From: Epiperipatus broadwayi
Taxonomy: Eukaryota > Onychophora > Udeonychophora > Euonychophora > Peripatidae
Assembly: GCA_028023455.1 (NCBI GenBank)
Contig: JAQFVV010006504.1
Coordinates: forward strand, 310,001 to 374,000
DNA length: 64,000 nt
Direction of reading: 5' to 3'
Shown here: positions 35,172 to 48,080 of the stretch, in pieces
How positions within the stretch are numbered: position 1 is the first letter of the stretch
Layout: each line of letters starts with the position of its first letter
Made by a program: the position numbers and the translations under genes
Notes under the pieces: generated by a model
The model's database searches: none
Told to the model about the DNA's origin: nothing
What the model saw: only the letters and a program-made list of their open reading frames with translations

Positions 35172-37540
35172 GAAACAAAAGAAAACCCCTCTATATATAG
35201 CAGAGCTGTCCAATAAAAACTGCCCTGGAGTATTTCAAATATATCAAAATTTGCTATCTTATCAATGATCTAATTAAGCCCATCCGAACATCCAAAGGAA
35301 TTCAACAAAATTTTAATTAATTTTCTATTGTTAATTACCCTGTAGACATTCGGATTAAAACTTTGATTTCATTAAAAAAATGGTTGCTAATTAAAATTTC
35401 TCTAAGTGGACATCTGCTGTATTTCAAGATAAGCTATTAGAACATATTTTGAACTATTGTTTTCTCACCAACCCTCATTTATTTTTAACAGAAAATATGT
35501 GGCATGATTTTAGAAATCTAAAAACAAAATTATTTTACTTTTAAATTGTAGAATGTCTAAATCCATTTACTAACAAATATTACCTTATTAAACTAAAACA
35601 AATATTACGAATGTAATATCTTTTTTATAAATAGATTCAAACAGAAATAATTTTAAATAACAAAATTATTTTAACTAAAGTTTTAAAATAAATATATCAT
35701 AGTGTGTGCGCAATTACGATCTATATAACCTACTTTTTAAATAAATATTTTTTACGTATACATACAAATAATTTACACTAGTTATTTATAAACAAAAATG
35801 TATATATAACACGAGTATTGTACTCATTGTTTAAAATTGAGCAGGATTTTCGACATATAAGTGCAATGCAGACACACTATGATACACTGGGGTTTGAACT
35901 AAGGTATGAGGGTAGGAAAGAGGTGAGAAAAGGTGAAATGAAGATCTGCAAAACAAATCTTACTGTTTCAATATATATATATATAATTTGTACATTACTT
36001 TAAAATAAATCTGTGTCTAGTTAATATATATTAGAATTCTTATAATACCATTTTTTATTTTTAATAATATCCCACAGAATGGTTTTAAAAATTATGTTTT
36101 TGATGTTTTTTTTTTTTTCCAATTTTGATTATATAACATATTTAGTGATATTTTGTCATAATAAATATTGGTAAAAGCTTATAAAATACAAAATTACAGA
36201 ATTATATAATTGGTATTTTGTTTTGCATCTTTTTAATACATCCTTCTGGGAAGTCTTTGATGTTCTTAAAGTTGTATTCCACTAGTTAAAATGTATGATA
36301 CAAAAACAGGTGCATACATAATAAAGTGTTCAATTTTTTTTTTTAAATAATTGATCTAATAATGCATCTCTGAAATAAATATATCAACAGTTTTGCTAAT
36401 ATTTTAATGAAATTAATAGTTGACAAATGAGAGATATATTTTGATTTAAATGTATCTTAATTATATTTTCTTGATAGAAGATTTACACTGAAGTTTTAGT
36501 TTAAAAGATCCATGATCTGTTAAAAAATTTTAAAAGATTAAGTTTGCAATCAGTAATGTCATATGCAATGCAATTTGCTTCTTCACAAAATGTATGTATA
36601 TTATCCCAACATCCTGAATAAATATAGAAAGTCAATATAAAACCACAATATCTTCATCAATATGATAAACAATATTTTTTATATCCATCAATTGTTAGAT
36701 ATGTCTTTAATAGTTTTAATATCTTTTCTAAACATTTTTTTCACAATTATTTTGAATACAATAGCACCATCAGTATTAGAAATCTTTTTTAAATATAATT
36801 TTATTTCTTTGGAAGCTGATTGCTTTTTCAAAAAAAATGTTATTGTGTTTAGTGCTTACTGTGATTAGAAACTGCTTTAAATTAACAATATAACTATTTA
36901 TTTCTCTGTGACGAATAGTTTTTTTATTTAAGTTTACTGAAACACATCCATTCTTATTGGATTAGAGAAAAAAAATTAAAAATATAGTTCATATTCTACA
37001 TAATTTACATGGTTCTATAAATTTATTTAAATGCACATTGATTAAGTAAGTAATATTTACTAAGGCATTAAGAAAGAGTAAGCTTGTGGAAAATAAATAT
37101 GAAAAGAGTGATTATACAGAAAGTGAATTATTGGTTTTTATGCTGGGTTTGGGAAAAGATAAGGGGGATTTCGATATAAAGGTTATAGAGTTGACAAAGA
37201 TTATGTTGTGGAAATGGGATAGAGCAGATTATGGGTAAATTTAGAGAGGGGAATGTAAAATAAAGTGGCTAACAGGTTTATCTGGGCATAATTGCTGAGA
37301 TATTATTTACTTCATTTAAGGAGAAGCCCTAATACATCACATCACATCACACATGCTTAAAGGTTTAATACCTTAGTAAATGGTCCTATAGTATAATATA
37401 TAGTTTTTTATTTAATCAGTATAATTGTAGATCAGTGTAATCATGCAAACTTTTCAGTCATTTTATTTGATGAATTTTAAAAATTTATTTGGTTACATAC
37501 TAAAATTTTGTGGAATTATCTATGTTTATATACATAATTA
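35172..37540. other. AT-rich non-coding DNA
   Basis: No supported gene. A CTATATATAGCAG word (35191-35203) followed closely by AATAAA (35212) looks like promoter and polyadenylation words, but the spacing is too short for a transcription unit. The frame at 36662-36868 is hydrophobic, AT-driven and unsupported. Confidence 0.45.
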
Positions 37541-37562
37541 ACTTACCATTTTTTGTTTACAG

Positions 37563-37648
37563 AAAAAAGGTGCAGAGTTTGAAACATTCAACAATTTGAT
37601 AACCTTATTTGATTACGCCATAAACATTTTATCATCTATTGCATGTAG
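37563..37648 (+). CDS. Weak exon candidate
   Basis: A strong acceptor (TTTTTTGTTTACAG, AG at 37561-37562) opens a frame reading KKGAEFETFNNLITLFDYAI and onward, open to a weak donor (TGTAG|GTTTTT, 37649) and then to a stop near 37670. No family is recognised. In AT-rich DNA such a block can arise by chance. It lies on the same strand as the candidates at 41058 and 46916. Confidence 0.22.
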
Positions 37649-39049
37649 GTTTTTTTTTTGTCATGCTTAACCCAAAATATTAGTAAAAAGTTTTTACACA
37701 GTATTAGAAAACACCCATGTCTAAATGATTTGATTTGGACAGAATAAGCTATATTAGACTTAGTCTATCTGCTTTTAGAAAACATGTATTCTCTTTTGAG
37801 TGGTAAACTTAAATAATTGTAACTGGCTGCTATATTTATAAATAACAACTAATTACAGCGTTGCAGCACACAATTTTAAACATTATTATCTTATTTTCAA
37901 AAGTCTATTTAATCTCATCATAGTAAACCATCATTAATTAAATCAAGTATATATTTCAAAACTTAAATATGATAAAAATATTTATATTATAAAAAAGGAA
38001 CTAGTAGAAGGTTTTTCTTCTATCATGTCTACATTGAACATAATTTTCATAATAACTATTAAATAATAATACAATACTATGACTGTTTCACACATGGAGG
38101 CAATTCAACTCAGGCAGGATGTTCATAAACAAATGTCAAACTCAAAAATGTGACTAATTTTAAAATGTGATCCGAGTTTTATTATTACTTCAGAACTATC
38201 ACTGCGCTGCGAACTTTTGTAGTATTATTTTTAAACACAGAACGAAGTATTTGGTTACAGTTTAAATCTGTAATTAGAAATTGTCAAAGATACCAATATA
38301 TAGATATTATTGAATACAAAATTTAAAATTATAAAATATAAAAGTACAATGCAAATTCAAATTTAAGAGAAGTTTATCTAAATAAAGTAAACATCTAGTT
38401 TCTAAGAAGATTATATTTTAAAACAAGTTTTAATATTGACCTTCTAAACAGAAAAATATTTTTTATCAGTTCTAAAGCACTAAAAATCGATTAAGGCAAA
38501 TAAGAAGCCATTTTTAATTTAATTTAAAAATGTGAAATTTCCTAAAAAATAGTTTTACGTTTTTATTACAAATTATTTTGAAATAATTAGAATTAAATAC
38601 ATTTTTCGTATTTTTTAATAAATTGTATGAGAATGTTTTCTAATTTAAAGATAAATTGTTATGCTGGAGAGGCAAGACAACACTTAATTGTATTTTCCAT
38701 GCTAACGCAAGGGTGAAAGTAAATATTGACCTTTTTTTTTCAATTTTTATAAAAAAAAAAAATTTAACATTATTATTTTTTTATATGACACTTGAACTTT
38801 TCTACTATTTTAATCTACATCTTTATTGATATATAATAAAAGAAATTTTTTATAGCATGGTAAAAATTATTATTTATACATTGCATATATGTATGTATGT
38901 ATCATAATTTTCAAATAGCTATCTGATTTACAAATGTAATTAGCAACATTATATCCAAAACTTAGCAAACCAATAGAATATTTACAACCTATTATAGGCA
39001 ATCTCGAAGGTGAATATTCTACTGATTTATTATGTTTTGAACACTGTAA

Positions 39050-39082
<33 letters not shown>
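39050..39082. repeat. (TA)n(TG)n microsatellite
   Basis: Short TA tract followed by eleven TG units. Confidence 0.85.
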
Positions 39083-41057
39083 ACCGTATGTATTTTAAAA
39101 TATAATTTTAAATGCTAAAATAGAGATTAATTATTATTAATTTTACTTGGATAGAAGTTTGATTCTTTGGATTACTGATCAACAAACATAATTTTCTGTA
39201 TTACCAGCAACAATACAGTATGTGGTTTTTTGAATGAAGGAATATTAAAGTTACTAATCAACTGGATACTATGATCAAGTAATAATGAACATTGTTAGTG
39301 GTTATTTGACAATGCTTGCCACCCTCTCCTCAATTTATTTTTTTCAAATCTTTTAATTTTAAGATTACAACTCAAATTTTTCTCATTAAAGAGAAATCTG
39401 ATTAATAGGCATAAGATTTAAATGGATTCTGACTTGTGAGTAATAATGTTTACATTTGACACAGCTGATAAAAAAAATTGCAGTGAAATAGTTATATAAT
39501 CATTGCATTATCTTAATTACCAATGCATATTCTATATAAGTATGGTTATAAAACTATAGAAACAGAATACGCTACAAAAAACTAAGAGAATTAATTGTAT
39601 ATCCTGATTTTTCTATAATAATTGCAATGTATACTGAAACTGGATTTCATTCACTAAGTTTGAAGATTTCATGAAAAGTATAGTTGGTATGTTTACAAGA
39701 AATACCTTCAAACTATAGTGAATCTAATGGATTGATAAAAAAGTATTTAATATGTAAAACAGAACCTTAAAAAATAAAAACAGGCTGACATACATGAAAT
39801 GCAGCATACTATATAAACATGTAACATCATTAATTATTACTAGCCAAAATATTGATGGATATGATGTTAAGAAAAAAATTATTACTTTTTTTTCCTCACT
39901 AATAAAAACCAAAACATACAATAGGTAAATAAGTTTGGATTAATAGTAGTTTCATAAAAAATATAGCTAAAAGTAGCATACAGATATTCTATCTAAGCAG
40001 ATAGTAAAAGTTAAAACTGAAGAAAATTACATATAAATTATGCGAGACAGAACAGTAATATTGTTTTTATAAAAAAAATAAGTAAAGAAAATGTAACAAT
40101 AACAATGATATTATGAAGAAGGGTCTAACTAGGGAAAACATAAATAATACTGAAGATCTTAAAAATTGGCAATCATTTTATATAAAAACTGACTTATAAT
40201 CTCAAAAGATAAAAATCCTGCAAAAATCAAAAGACAGTCTTTCAAGATCAAACCAATCTCTCCCCCCCACCCAAAAACCACCAAACTCTTAAAAGATTTT
40301 ATATGGAGCACAGATAGTGTTTTTTATACCACAGTCACATATCTATTATATATATATATATTGTAACCATATATTTTAGTATAAAATATAATAATTGATG
40401 TAACTGGTATAAAAATTTCTCTGTCTTCTTTTGGTGATTTGATTGGCTTGATTTGCACTTTGAACAGATTACTCTCTTATATTCAAAATAATTTATTAGA
40501 GAGAATGGGTAATATTTTGCCTTACTTGTTGTCTATATTATTTTAATAAATTTAAATTGCTTCTTTCCATATACTAATTCATATCAAAATGTTTAACTTT
40601 TTAAAAATTTGACAACACATTAAATTTGGTAAAATATTATTAAAAATAATAATAATTTTTATTTGTTTAAAATGGTCTTAAAAATTATTTCCATTGAATT
40701 AAAAAAAAAAAACCATTTGTTCAACTAAATTTAATTATTAAAAATAAATACAGTAATTACGTATGCGTTTCAATGTAAAAAAGAAAGGAGCGTGAATTAA
40801 AAGAAAGATCATCTGATAGTGTTGCTTTTGGAGGGAGAAAGAAAAGAAAATGGTAAAAGGCAAATGGTATAAATATGATAAGCTTATTTTAAAATAGTTA
40901 ACAAGTAAACGGATTACCACAAAGTTTTCTATAAACGTAAAAATAACATAGTGGTATTTAATAATAAGATGAATTGCTAAATTTAAAAGTCTGTTCAAGT
41001 CGGCTAGCCAGGTGGATCAAATCGCCAGTAATAATTTTCCAATATTACATTTGAAAT

Positions 41058-41104
41058 ATGTCGGAGCTTTCCAGTTTAAAAGCAGAATTGATTGCAAGAT
41101 TTTG
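41058..41104 (+). CDS. Candidate first coding exon (unknown gene)
   Basis: ATG at 41058 starts a short frame, MSELSSLKAELIARF. It ends at a consensus donor (TTTTG|GTATGT, GT at 41105-41106), leaving two bases of a codon. The 80 bases upstream are less AT-rich and contain rare CpGs (CAAGTCGGCTAGCC, AAATCGCC), as expected for a 5' UTR. The Leu/Lys/Glu peptide recalls the start of a SAP-like helix, but it is too short to assign. A matching next exon was not found. It lies inside the possible TG...CA element, which weakens the case. Confidence 0.25.
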
Positions 41105-41749
41105 GTATGTTTTAAAATATTTATTATTCTACAATTTGGAAAAATTAAATAAGTATTTTAATTACAGAAGTTTTATAAATATGAAAATTTGCTTTTTAAA
41201 AAAGAAGAAGTTTAAATTAAAGTAAAATGTTAAAGTTATTAACATAGTTTAATATTTCCGTTTATAATTTTAATAAAAAATATAGTATTGATTGATATTT
41301 AACTTTGCAATGCCAGTAATATATTTGCTAGTTAATTTGTTTACCATTTGGATAATAAAAACAGTCTTCAAATAATTAATCAAAGCTATTTTCTAATTTT
41401 ATCGTCAGTTTGGAATGATTAAATTAATTGCTATAATTAGTATTCCTAGATTTAAGTGTAGATAAATAAATATTAGCATGGATGTGATAAACTTGGAACA
41501 GTTTTAATAGAGAAATGTAGAAATTAATAACTTATGAAAAAATATTTTCATTTAAACTCTGCGTGTCATATCATTGGATTTGTTTCATGTTTATGGAGCC
41601 ATGTAAAATCGTTAATCTAATAGTGCTTATAATAACTAATACAAATGGATAAAATTACATGTATGGAATTCAACTATAATTGTAGCTATTACCTCATATA
41701 TTTATTGTTCGACACATCATACATGGATTTCACGAATCATATTTGTAGT

Positions 41750-41871
41750 TATAAAATGCTATACAATTTATTTTGTGATACACACACCTGCTAGAATTCA
41801 TGTATTGAACTATAAAATGCTATACATTTAATTTATATCACACACACACACCTGTTAGATTTTATGTATTT
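41750..41871. repeat. Two-copy tandem repeat, ~61 bp
   Basis: TATAAAATGCTATACA...CACACACCTG.TAGA.TT.ATGTATT appears at 41750 and again at 41811, with an expanded CA tract in the second copy. Confidence 0.8.
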
Positions 41872-42299
41872 GATGAATAATGCATTACTTTAATTTTATC
41901 GTTAGATGAACTTGCATGTGAAGTTCATAAGTTATATTTTATTAAGTTTAAATTAATAGGGGTTGAATAAAATACTTATTCAAGAGAATAGCGCTTGTGA
42001 AAAAGCTTGAAAAGTACTAAATGAATTTATGAGATGTATCAATTTTTATGAGGCATTTTGTGAGTCTTTCCAGATTTCTTTTCCTATACTAATATTACTT
42101 ATATTATATTACATATGTTTTATCTTAAGCAAGATAAGTTAGTACATTAGTTGTCCTGATTAGCGTAACATTTTATTATGCAAGAACCCACATTTGCTAA
42201 AATGTTAGTGTTTTCTGAATGGTCAGAATAACTGAGGAGGATGATTTTGCACTTTAATGTGAAGTAAATAGTAATGTTGTTTTATAATGTTAAAAGGCA

Positions 42300-42442
42300 T
42301 TAATCTGTGCCGGTGGTTAATCCGCAGATTACTTAATTGCCATTTTTTTTGTATTTTACACTCATTCCTGTGCTGGTAGTTAATCCGCGGAATTGTGTAA
42401 TTATACTTATTACTTTATGATGGTGTATAAATCCACAAAGCA
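42300..42442. repeat. Degenerate tandem repeat, ~61 bp
   Basis: Units are marked by TGTGCCGGTGGTTAATCCGC, TGTGCTGGTAGTTAATCCGC and a third, weaker GATGGTGTATAAATCCAC. The CpGs in the first two are unusual for the region. Confidence 0.65.
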
Positions 42443-43936
42443 TTTAGTGTTATTTAATTCCTATGTGTAGATGAATGCATCCACAGGAATATGGTTTTAC
42501 TTCATAGATATAAGTTGGGCAAAGTATTTTAGTTATTCTGCTAAATCATCTTCTTCCATTTGTAAGTATAATTTATAAGTTAGATCATCAAATTGTAGCA
42601 GGACATTCTATTCAAGTTACCTCATAATAATTAACTGTTGGTTGATTATTATTTACCTGAATGTAAGTTTAAATTTTCACTTTATTTAATGATTGCATTA
42701 TAGCTAAATCCTACAGATATAATATTATTTATTATATTATTATAAGTTTACAGTATAGATTTATTGAATCTGGAAATGACATTAGATGTTTCATGAGTTG
42801 ATGTTGAATTTAGTATAATTTCCTCAATACATTCATTATATCAAATTGAAATATAAGGTATGATTAGGTTTTTAAAAACTGTACCTATGATATGTTATTG
42901 AAGAAAGTCGATGGAATTATAATTTATTTATTTTATTTGTTTATTTATGTCTTTAATTATAACATTAGAATTAATTACTTATTATTCATAAATTTGTAAA
43001 TAAACGTTGATTTATAATTAAACTTACTGTGCCGTTGCTATTTGTCATTCGTAAAATCAGAAATCATAAACCTTGGATAGAGCATACATTGAAGTACATA
43101 CTATCGTCAACATGATATAAGAGTTTAGTGATATTTTGAGAAAACATTTGGATGCTTTTCGTCTTTGGTAGTTTATGATGTGTAAGGTACAATAAAATCC
43201 CATTTACCTTTTCCATCATTTTAGCTTTGCATAGTTGATTCTAGTATACAATACAAATTGATTATTAAACCTGTAAACAGATTTACCAGATAATGACATG
43301 ATTGAATATATTTACTTAACGTTTTTAAATTGTCATTTGTCAGTATAATAAGAGTCTCAGTGATATAGTAAACTATAAAAAAAGAACCCAAGTATTTATG
43401 TTTATTTATTGCAAAGCTTTACCTGGACTAGCATTTGTATTAAAAATCATATAGATGGTTTAAAATTTCATAATCTTATGTAGTTCCACAAATTATGCCA
43501 TCTTGTACATGGTCGGCCATCGGGTCTCATACAATGAAAGTCGCAAATTAAGGTTTGAAAGATAATAACATTACATACTTATAATTTGTTTAATGTATTT
43601 TATCATACTACTATGATAGGTCTTCGCGGTACACCCTGGCTGTGATCAAATTAAATCATAAAAAGTTTATGTTATATCATTAGTTTGGTCTGTGGTAAGT
43701 TGCTCCAGATTTTGGTTGTGGTCTTTGGTGCACAATATAGATGGCATGATATGCTTTTGGTTACAGCTCTTAATAGCTGACAATGTGCAGTGGGAATTGA
43801 TCGGTGATCAAGGTTACAATTCTTAGCGCACTTATGTTTTGGTGATATTATGTAGTTGGGACAACAATCAAACGGTTACAATATATATATATATTAGTAA
43901 GATACATTATTATTATTATTTATGTGTCAAAGCATT

Positions 43937-43998
43937 GGCCAAGAAGCAAACCCGGGACAACTGCTTAGTATGATAGATGTGCTAACCACTCGGCCACC
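43937..43998 (-). repeat. tRNA-derived SINE head
   Basis: Minus strand: GGTGGCCGAGTGGTTAGCAC contains a good Pol III A box (TGGCCGAGTGGTTAG). About 35 bases later, CCCGGGTTTGCTTCTTGG resembles a T-arm and B box with two changes. The tRNA-like part is only 62 bases, shorter than a tRNA, and cannot fold fully. It is followed on the minus strand by an AATAATAATAAT tail near 43907-43917. This is the pattern of an old tRNA-derived SINE or tRNA pseudogene, not a working tRNA. Confidence 0.6.
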
Positions 43999-44009
43999 AA
44001 CACAAGATA

Positions 44010-46880
44010 CTTTATTATTAAGAAAGAATATATACAAACTATTAAAATATAGATTAAAAATAGTTTATGAAACAAATAATAATTAAAATATATAGAAGAT
44101 CAATAATTAAAATATATGCCCAAATTATTTTTTAAAATCAATCTATACTATTATTATAAAATCTCATTGTTTTGATAATTTCCGATAATCAGAAAAGTAT
44201 AAATAAGTCCAAAAGTAATGATAGGAAAAAAGATCTAGAAACTTTTCAAAAACATATTGAATCTCATTGTAAACACCACTGTAGTTTAATAAGTGGTAGC
44301 AGAAAAATAATTTAGAAATTTACAAATCATTACTTTTGACAGAATTTTTATGTAATAATTGTATTATTCATGAATTAGAAAATTATTGTTAATAATGTTA
44401 TATGTAACTATGTTATTCATGTTTTATAATAGGATTATTAATATTGTTACTAAATATATATGCTGTAAAACATTCCTGTTTTTGATATAGTTATTAATAT
44501 ATATTTGCATGTATAATTTGTCAAGTTGAATTTTCTTTAAGCATAAAATCCTTATTTCATGTTATTTGTGTAAATATGTAAATAATTACCTTTATAATAT
44601 ATATGGGAAGTTAGTTAAGGCATACATAACGCATATCATTACATTAATCATAATATAACACAGAAGATTATCCAGAGTCACTTCTAGGTAATAAATCAAT
44701 ATACTTTTACCTAAAATACACTCTGGTGCCAGATTAAATTAATTTTAATGAAGTATAACAAAATTATAATTATGAACTTTTTATTTAACATTAAATAAAG
44801 AGACTTTAATAAAATATTACATTCAATCATTTATAGAATGATGAGTATGTTGTGTTTGGGAGTTATTGTAATAACTTATCATAAATATTATTCAAATTTT
44901 CAGTACACAGATTTTTTTTACAAAAACATTGTTGTTTTTTTTTTAATAAATAAAAAAAAAACCAATTTAAAAAAAAAAAATCTATTCCATCACTAATGTG
45001 AATTCATATTAATTAACTAGCTTTTATTCACTTAATTTTTTATAGTTTCTTATGTGTTACTTTAGACATTTAATATTAAAAACAGTGATTTTTAAATATG
45101 GCAATTTTTTATTATTTACAATATTACAATGAAGTTATAAATGTTTTTTATTCTGTATAAAATTTGGGATGATGATACTCTAGAACTATATAAAACAATT
45201 GCAGAAAAGAAAAAAATCAAGCTTTGAAATGATGTAGATTGTATTTATTATATATTTAAGTGACTACCAATATGGGTGTCTTTAGTAATTAAGTTGTATT
45301 TTTCAGCCACATAAAAACTTGTTAATTTTAGGTTGGCATTATCAAAGCACTTCATCAAACTAATAAGTAAATACATTTTGTTTCTATTTTATGTAAATTA
45401 ATAATCTATGCAAGATATTTATACTTTTTTTAAAAATATATTAATATCAAAAGTTTTTTTTTCAAATGTTTATTACATATTATGCCTATTTAATATTTGT
45501 ATTTACTTTATTACTTTCATATATATAACTCTTGTACTATTTTATGAAGTTTTTAATAAAGAATTGTAAAAGTAATTACATTTTCTCAAAATTCACTTTT
45601 ACTAAATCAATAAAATATTTGTCATAAAACTGTTATTAAAAGTGTTAAAAAATCAAAATCATCAAGTAAATTTTGTTACTATGGACACAACTCCTCAAGT
45701 CTTACTGTATTTGAATAAAATCTAAATCCCCACATAATATTCTGATACTATGTAGTGTAACATCTGGTGTTACATTTAGATAATTTTTTTTTCAGAATAT
45801 ATTTTAGGTCTAGCCAATATAATTTCAAAGCATTAATCAGTTAGAAATGCTTATAGGGTTTGACATTTTATAATTTTTAAACCAAATGCAAAATAATATT
45901 TTATTCTTATTATCTCCTAATATATTTATTGTCCATTATGATGTATTTTCTTATATGTATGATGTTGACTTGATTAAAAGTTTTCTCTACTAAGGGATAT
46001 GTCTGTCTATCACTTCTAATAAATAGCTTTTGTTTTAGTATTTTGTATATATTAATATTATTCATTCTTAGTTCTGTATTTTCTAGGATATTTTTATGTT
46101 TTAGATTTTTTTGTGATACTTTATCAACCATTTTTCCAAAATTATATTTCACGCTTTCAGCAGGTTAGAGATCAGAAAATTGCTGAAAATCAAAAGTTGC
46201 GACACGTTGTGTGTTCGTGTGTGTGAATTATAAGCTTTACCATATTTAGATTCAGTATATTAAAGCATCAAAATCAATTTAAATTATTTTAATTTATTTA
46301 TTTTTAGAAATGTTTACCATAAAATTATATATTAAATTTAATTATAAATTTCTTATTCCATAAAAAAATGAAACATTTGGTTTTTGCTTACACATTTAGA
46401 GAGTAACACCACTAAAGTCATCAATGCTCGTTTATTATGTAAACTTTCACATGACCATAGGAATTTATTAAATGTATATAAGAAAATACTGCTTATTAAT
46501 TTGTATACATGTTTATACATTAAACATGAAAATAATGAAATAATGGTATGAGAAATGCAATAAAATGTTTTCTTTTCTCTTTTGACTGATTTTTTAAATA
46601 GTCTTCAAGACCTTAATGGAAAAAATGGAATTAATTCTCTCAAAAAGATACTATGGTACTGATTTTTTTTCAAAAAATTCAAATTTTATTAGTACTTTTT
46701 AGATACATTAAACTGAGAGTAATAAGTCACAAGTTAGCACGTAACACAAAGGTTTACAGGCATATTATTTTTTCTTTTTTGGGTATTACTGTCCTGATCA
46801 GAAACAATATTAGTTTGGAAATTATACAATAAGTAGTCTTTAAATTCATAAATATGGAATTTAAAATGATGCTCTATTAG
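44010..46880. other. AT-rich non-coding DNA
   Basis: No supported gene. A/T homopolymers occur near 44930-44980. The minus frame at 45910-46152 is Lys/Asn/Ile-rich with no motif. A few good polypyrimidine-AG sites (for example at 45305) are not followed by open frames. Confidence 0.5.
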
Positions 46881-46915
46881 GCTATTTTTTATTTAGTTTT
46901 TTATTTACGTTGCAG

Positions 46916-47008
46916 GACAGTATTGTCAGATCAGCAACACCAGAAGAAGAAAAGAGAATAGTACCAGTCAAAACATTGTGTTATAACTATCCAGTGCATT
47001 ACTATTAA
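46916..47008 (+). CDS. Candidate terminal coding exon (unknown gene)
   Basis: An acceptor (TTTTTATTTACGTTGCAG, AG at 46914-46915) is followed by 30 codons reading DSIVRSATPEEEKRIVPVKT then LCYNYPVHYY, and a TAA at 47006-47008. An AATAAA signal lies at 47033-47038, 25 bases after the stop, as in compact 3' ends. The mixed, charged composition differs from the Phe/Ile/Lys/Asn translation of neighbouring frames. No family is recognised. The candidate first exon at 41058 is on the same strand, but their phases do not join directly, so further exons would be needed. Confidence 0.33.
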   Translation, partial: DSIVRSATPEEEKRIVPVKTLCYNYPVHYY

Positions 47009-47251
47009 CAATTAAATGTATTTGAAGATTAAAATAAAGTTTGAATTTTTCTAAAAACATTTAACAATATAATAATAATCTACATTAAAAAAATGTGAAG
47101 TTGATTTTTTATTTATAGCAATCAGTTAGCAATATTTTATTTTTTTTGCAAATGTATAATATTTATCATCGAATAGAGTTTATAAGATGCAAATGACACG
47201 TTCTGCACGATCAATAAAAATCTATCCCTCTACCGTTGCACCAATCCACAT

Positions 47252-47269
47252 ATGATGATGACGATGATG

Positions 47270-47326
<57 letters not shown>
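47252..47326. repeat. (GAT)n(TAA)n microsatellite
   Basis: A compound repeat with imperfect GAT units followed by about eighteen TAA units. Confidence 0.92.
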
Positions 47327-47329
<3 letters not shown>

Positions 47330-47579
47330 GAATCAAAAAATATAAAAAAGTTTAAACTAAAAAAATGTAAAATTCTTTTTAAATGTCTTTCATTATTTTA
47401 TACTTTTTATCTATTTTTTTAAATCATTTGTAATATTTTTGAATAATTCTTTAAAAAACTTTATTGAATGTTTGATTTTATGGTCGATTTTTAATAAAAT
47501 GTTCAATTTTACATAACTTTTACTTATAAATTTAAAAAACTTTTAAAATTAAAATCAGAATCATCTGGATAAATCAATT

Positions 47580-48080
47580 TTACGATAATGTTTTCAACCA
47601 AGACGCTATTCTAGTTTCAGAAGGTTCTTCCGGATATGATGGAAAACTCACATCATCTATAGAAAGCCAAGATAAATTGGTATCATCACTATTAAGTTTT
47701 GTAAAATCGAACTCTTGACTACCTATAATTTCGACTGGATTAATGACTCTAAGTTCGACATTTTCTGGTGAGCTTCCAAAAGTATTGGTTTCGCTAATAG
47801 ATTCTAACGCTTGGAGATCCTCTTCAGTTTCATTATATTCAATCGAATTTATAGGATGTGAAATTGGAATCTCAATGTTTTCCGAAACTTGGTAATAGTA
47901 TTCATGTTCTGATGTGTTTTCGTAGCTTTGATCTTGGGTTTTCAGCCTTGATAAATCCAAAGGATTATTCTTTATATATGTATTTTTGTTACTGCTTTTT
48001 TTTACGATTTCATTTTCCAATTTATCAATATAATTTTTAAATAAGAGCAATAATGAATTTTTTAACATATCCCACGCCAT
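47580..48080 (-). CDS. Possible small gene, 166-residue acidic protein (unknown family)
   Basis: On the minus strand an ATG at 48080 opens 166 codons to TAA at 47582-47580. An AATAAA lies about 115 bases downstream (47465-47460 on the minus strand). The N-terminus is an amphipathic helix (MAWDMLKNSLLLLFKNYIDK) followed by a Lys-rich segment. The rest is acidic and Ser/Glu/Asn/Pro-rich, with SWLSIDDVSFPSYPEEPSET near the end. Codon use is balanced, and several CpGs are kept, unlike the neighbours. The frame stays open upstream to 48215 without an ATG. An overlapping frame starting MAFKPTKYKF at 48162 would join it by a one-base change at a five-G run (48087-48091), so the true start is unsure. 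No known domain is recognised. It could be a lineage-specific gene or a retrocopy. Confidence 0.5.
   Translation of the reverse strand: MAWDMLKNSLLLLFKNYIDKLENEIVKKSSNKNTYIKNNPLDLSRLKTQDQSYENTSEHEYYYQVSENIEIPISHPINSIEYNETEEDLQALESISETNTFGSSPENVELRVINPVEIIGSQEFDFTKLNSDDTNLSWLSIDDVSFPSYPEEPSETRIASWLKTLS

Larger units (their letters stand above)
40362..43880. mobile_element. Possible TG...CA element bounded by TGTAACC / GGTTACA
   Basis: A TGTAACC start follows a TA tract (40348-40360), and a GGTTACA end precedes another TA tract (43881-43895). The seven terminal bases are an inverted repeat of the TG...CA kind seen at LTR ends, and (TA)n lies outside both. The interior of 3.5 kb has no retroelement protein. 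It could be a large solo LTR, a non-autonomous element or coincidence. The exon candidate at 41058 would lie inside it. Confidence 0.3.

Noticed and set aside
43937-43998. Working tRNA gene
   Set aside because: The tRNA-like region is about ten bases short, the B box is altered and the stems do not close; better read as a SINE head.
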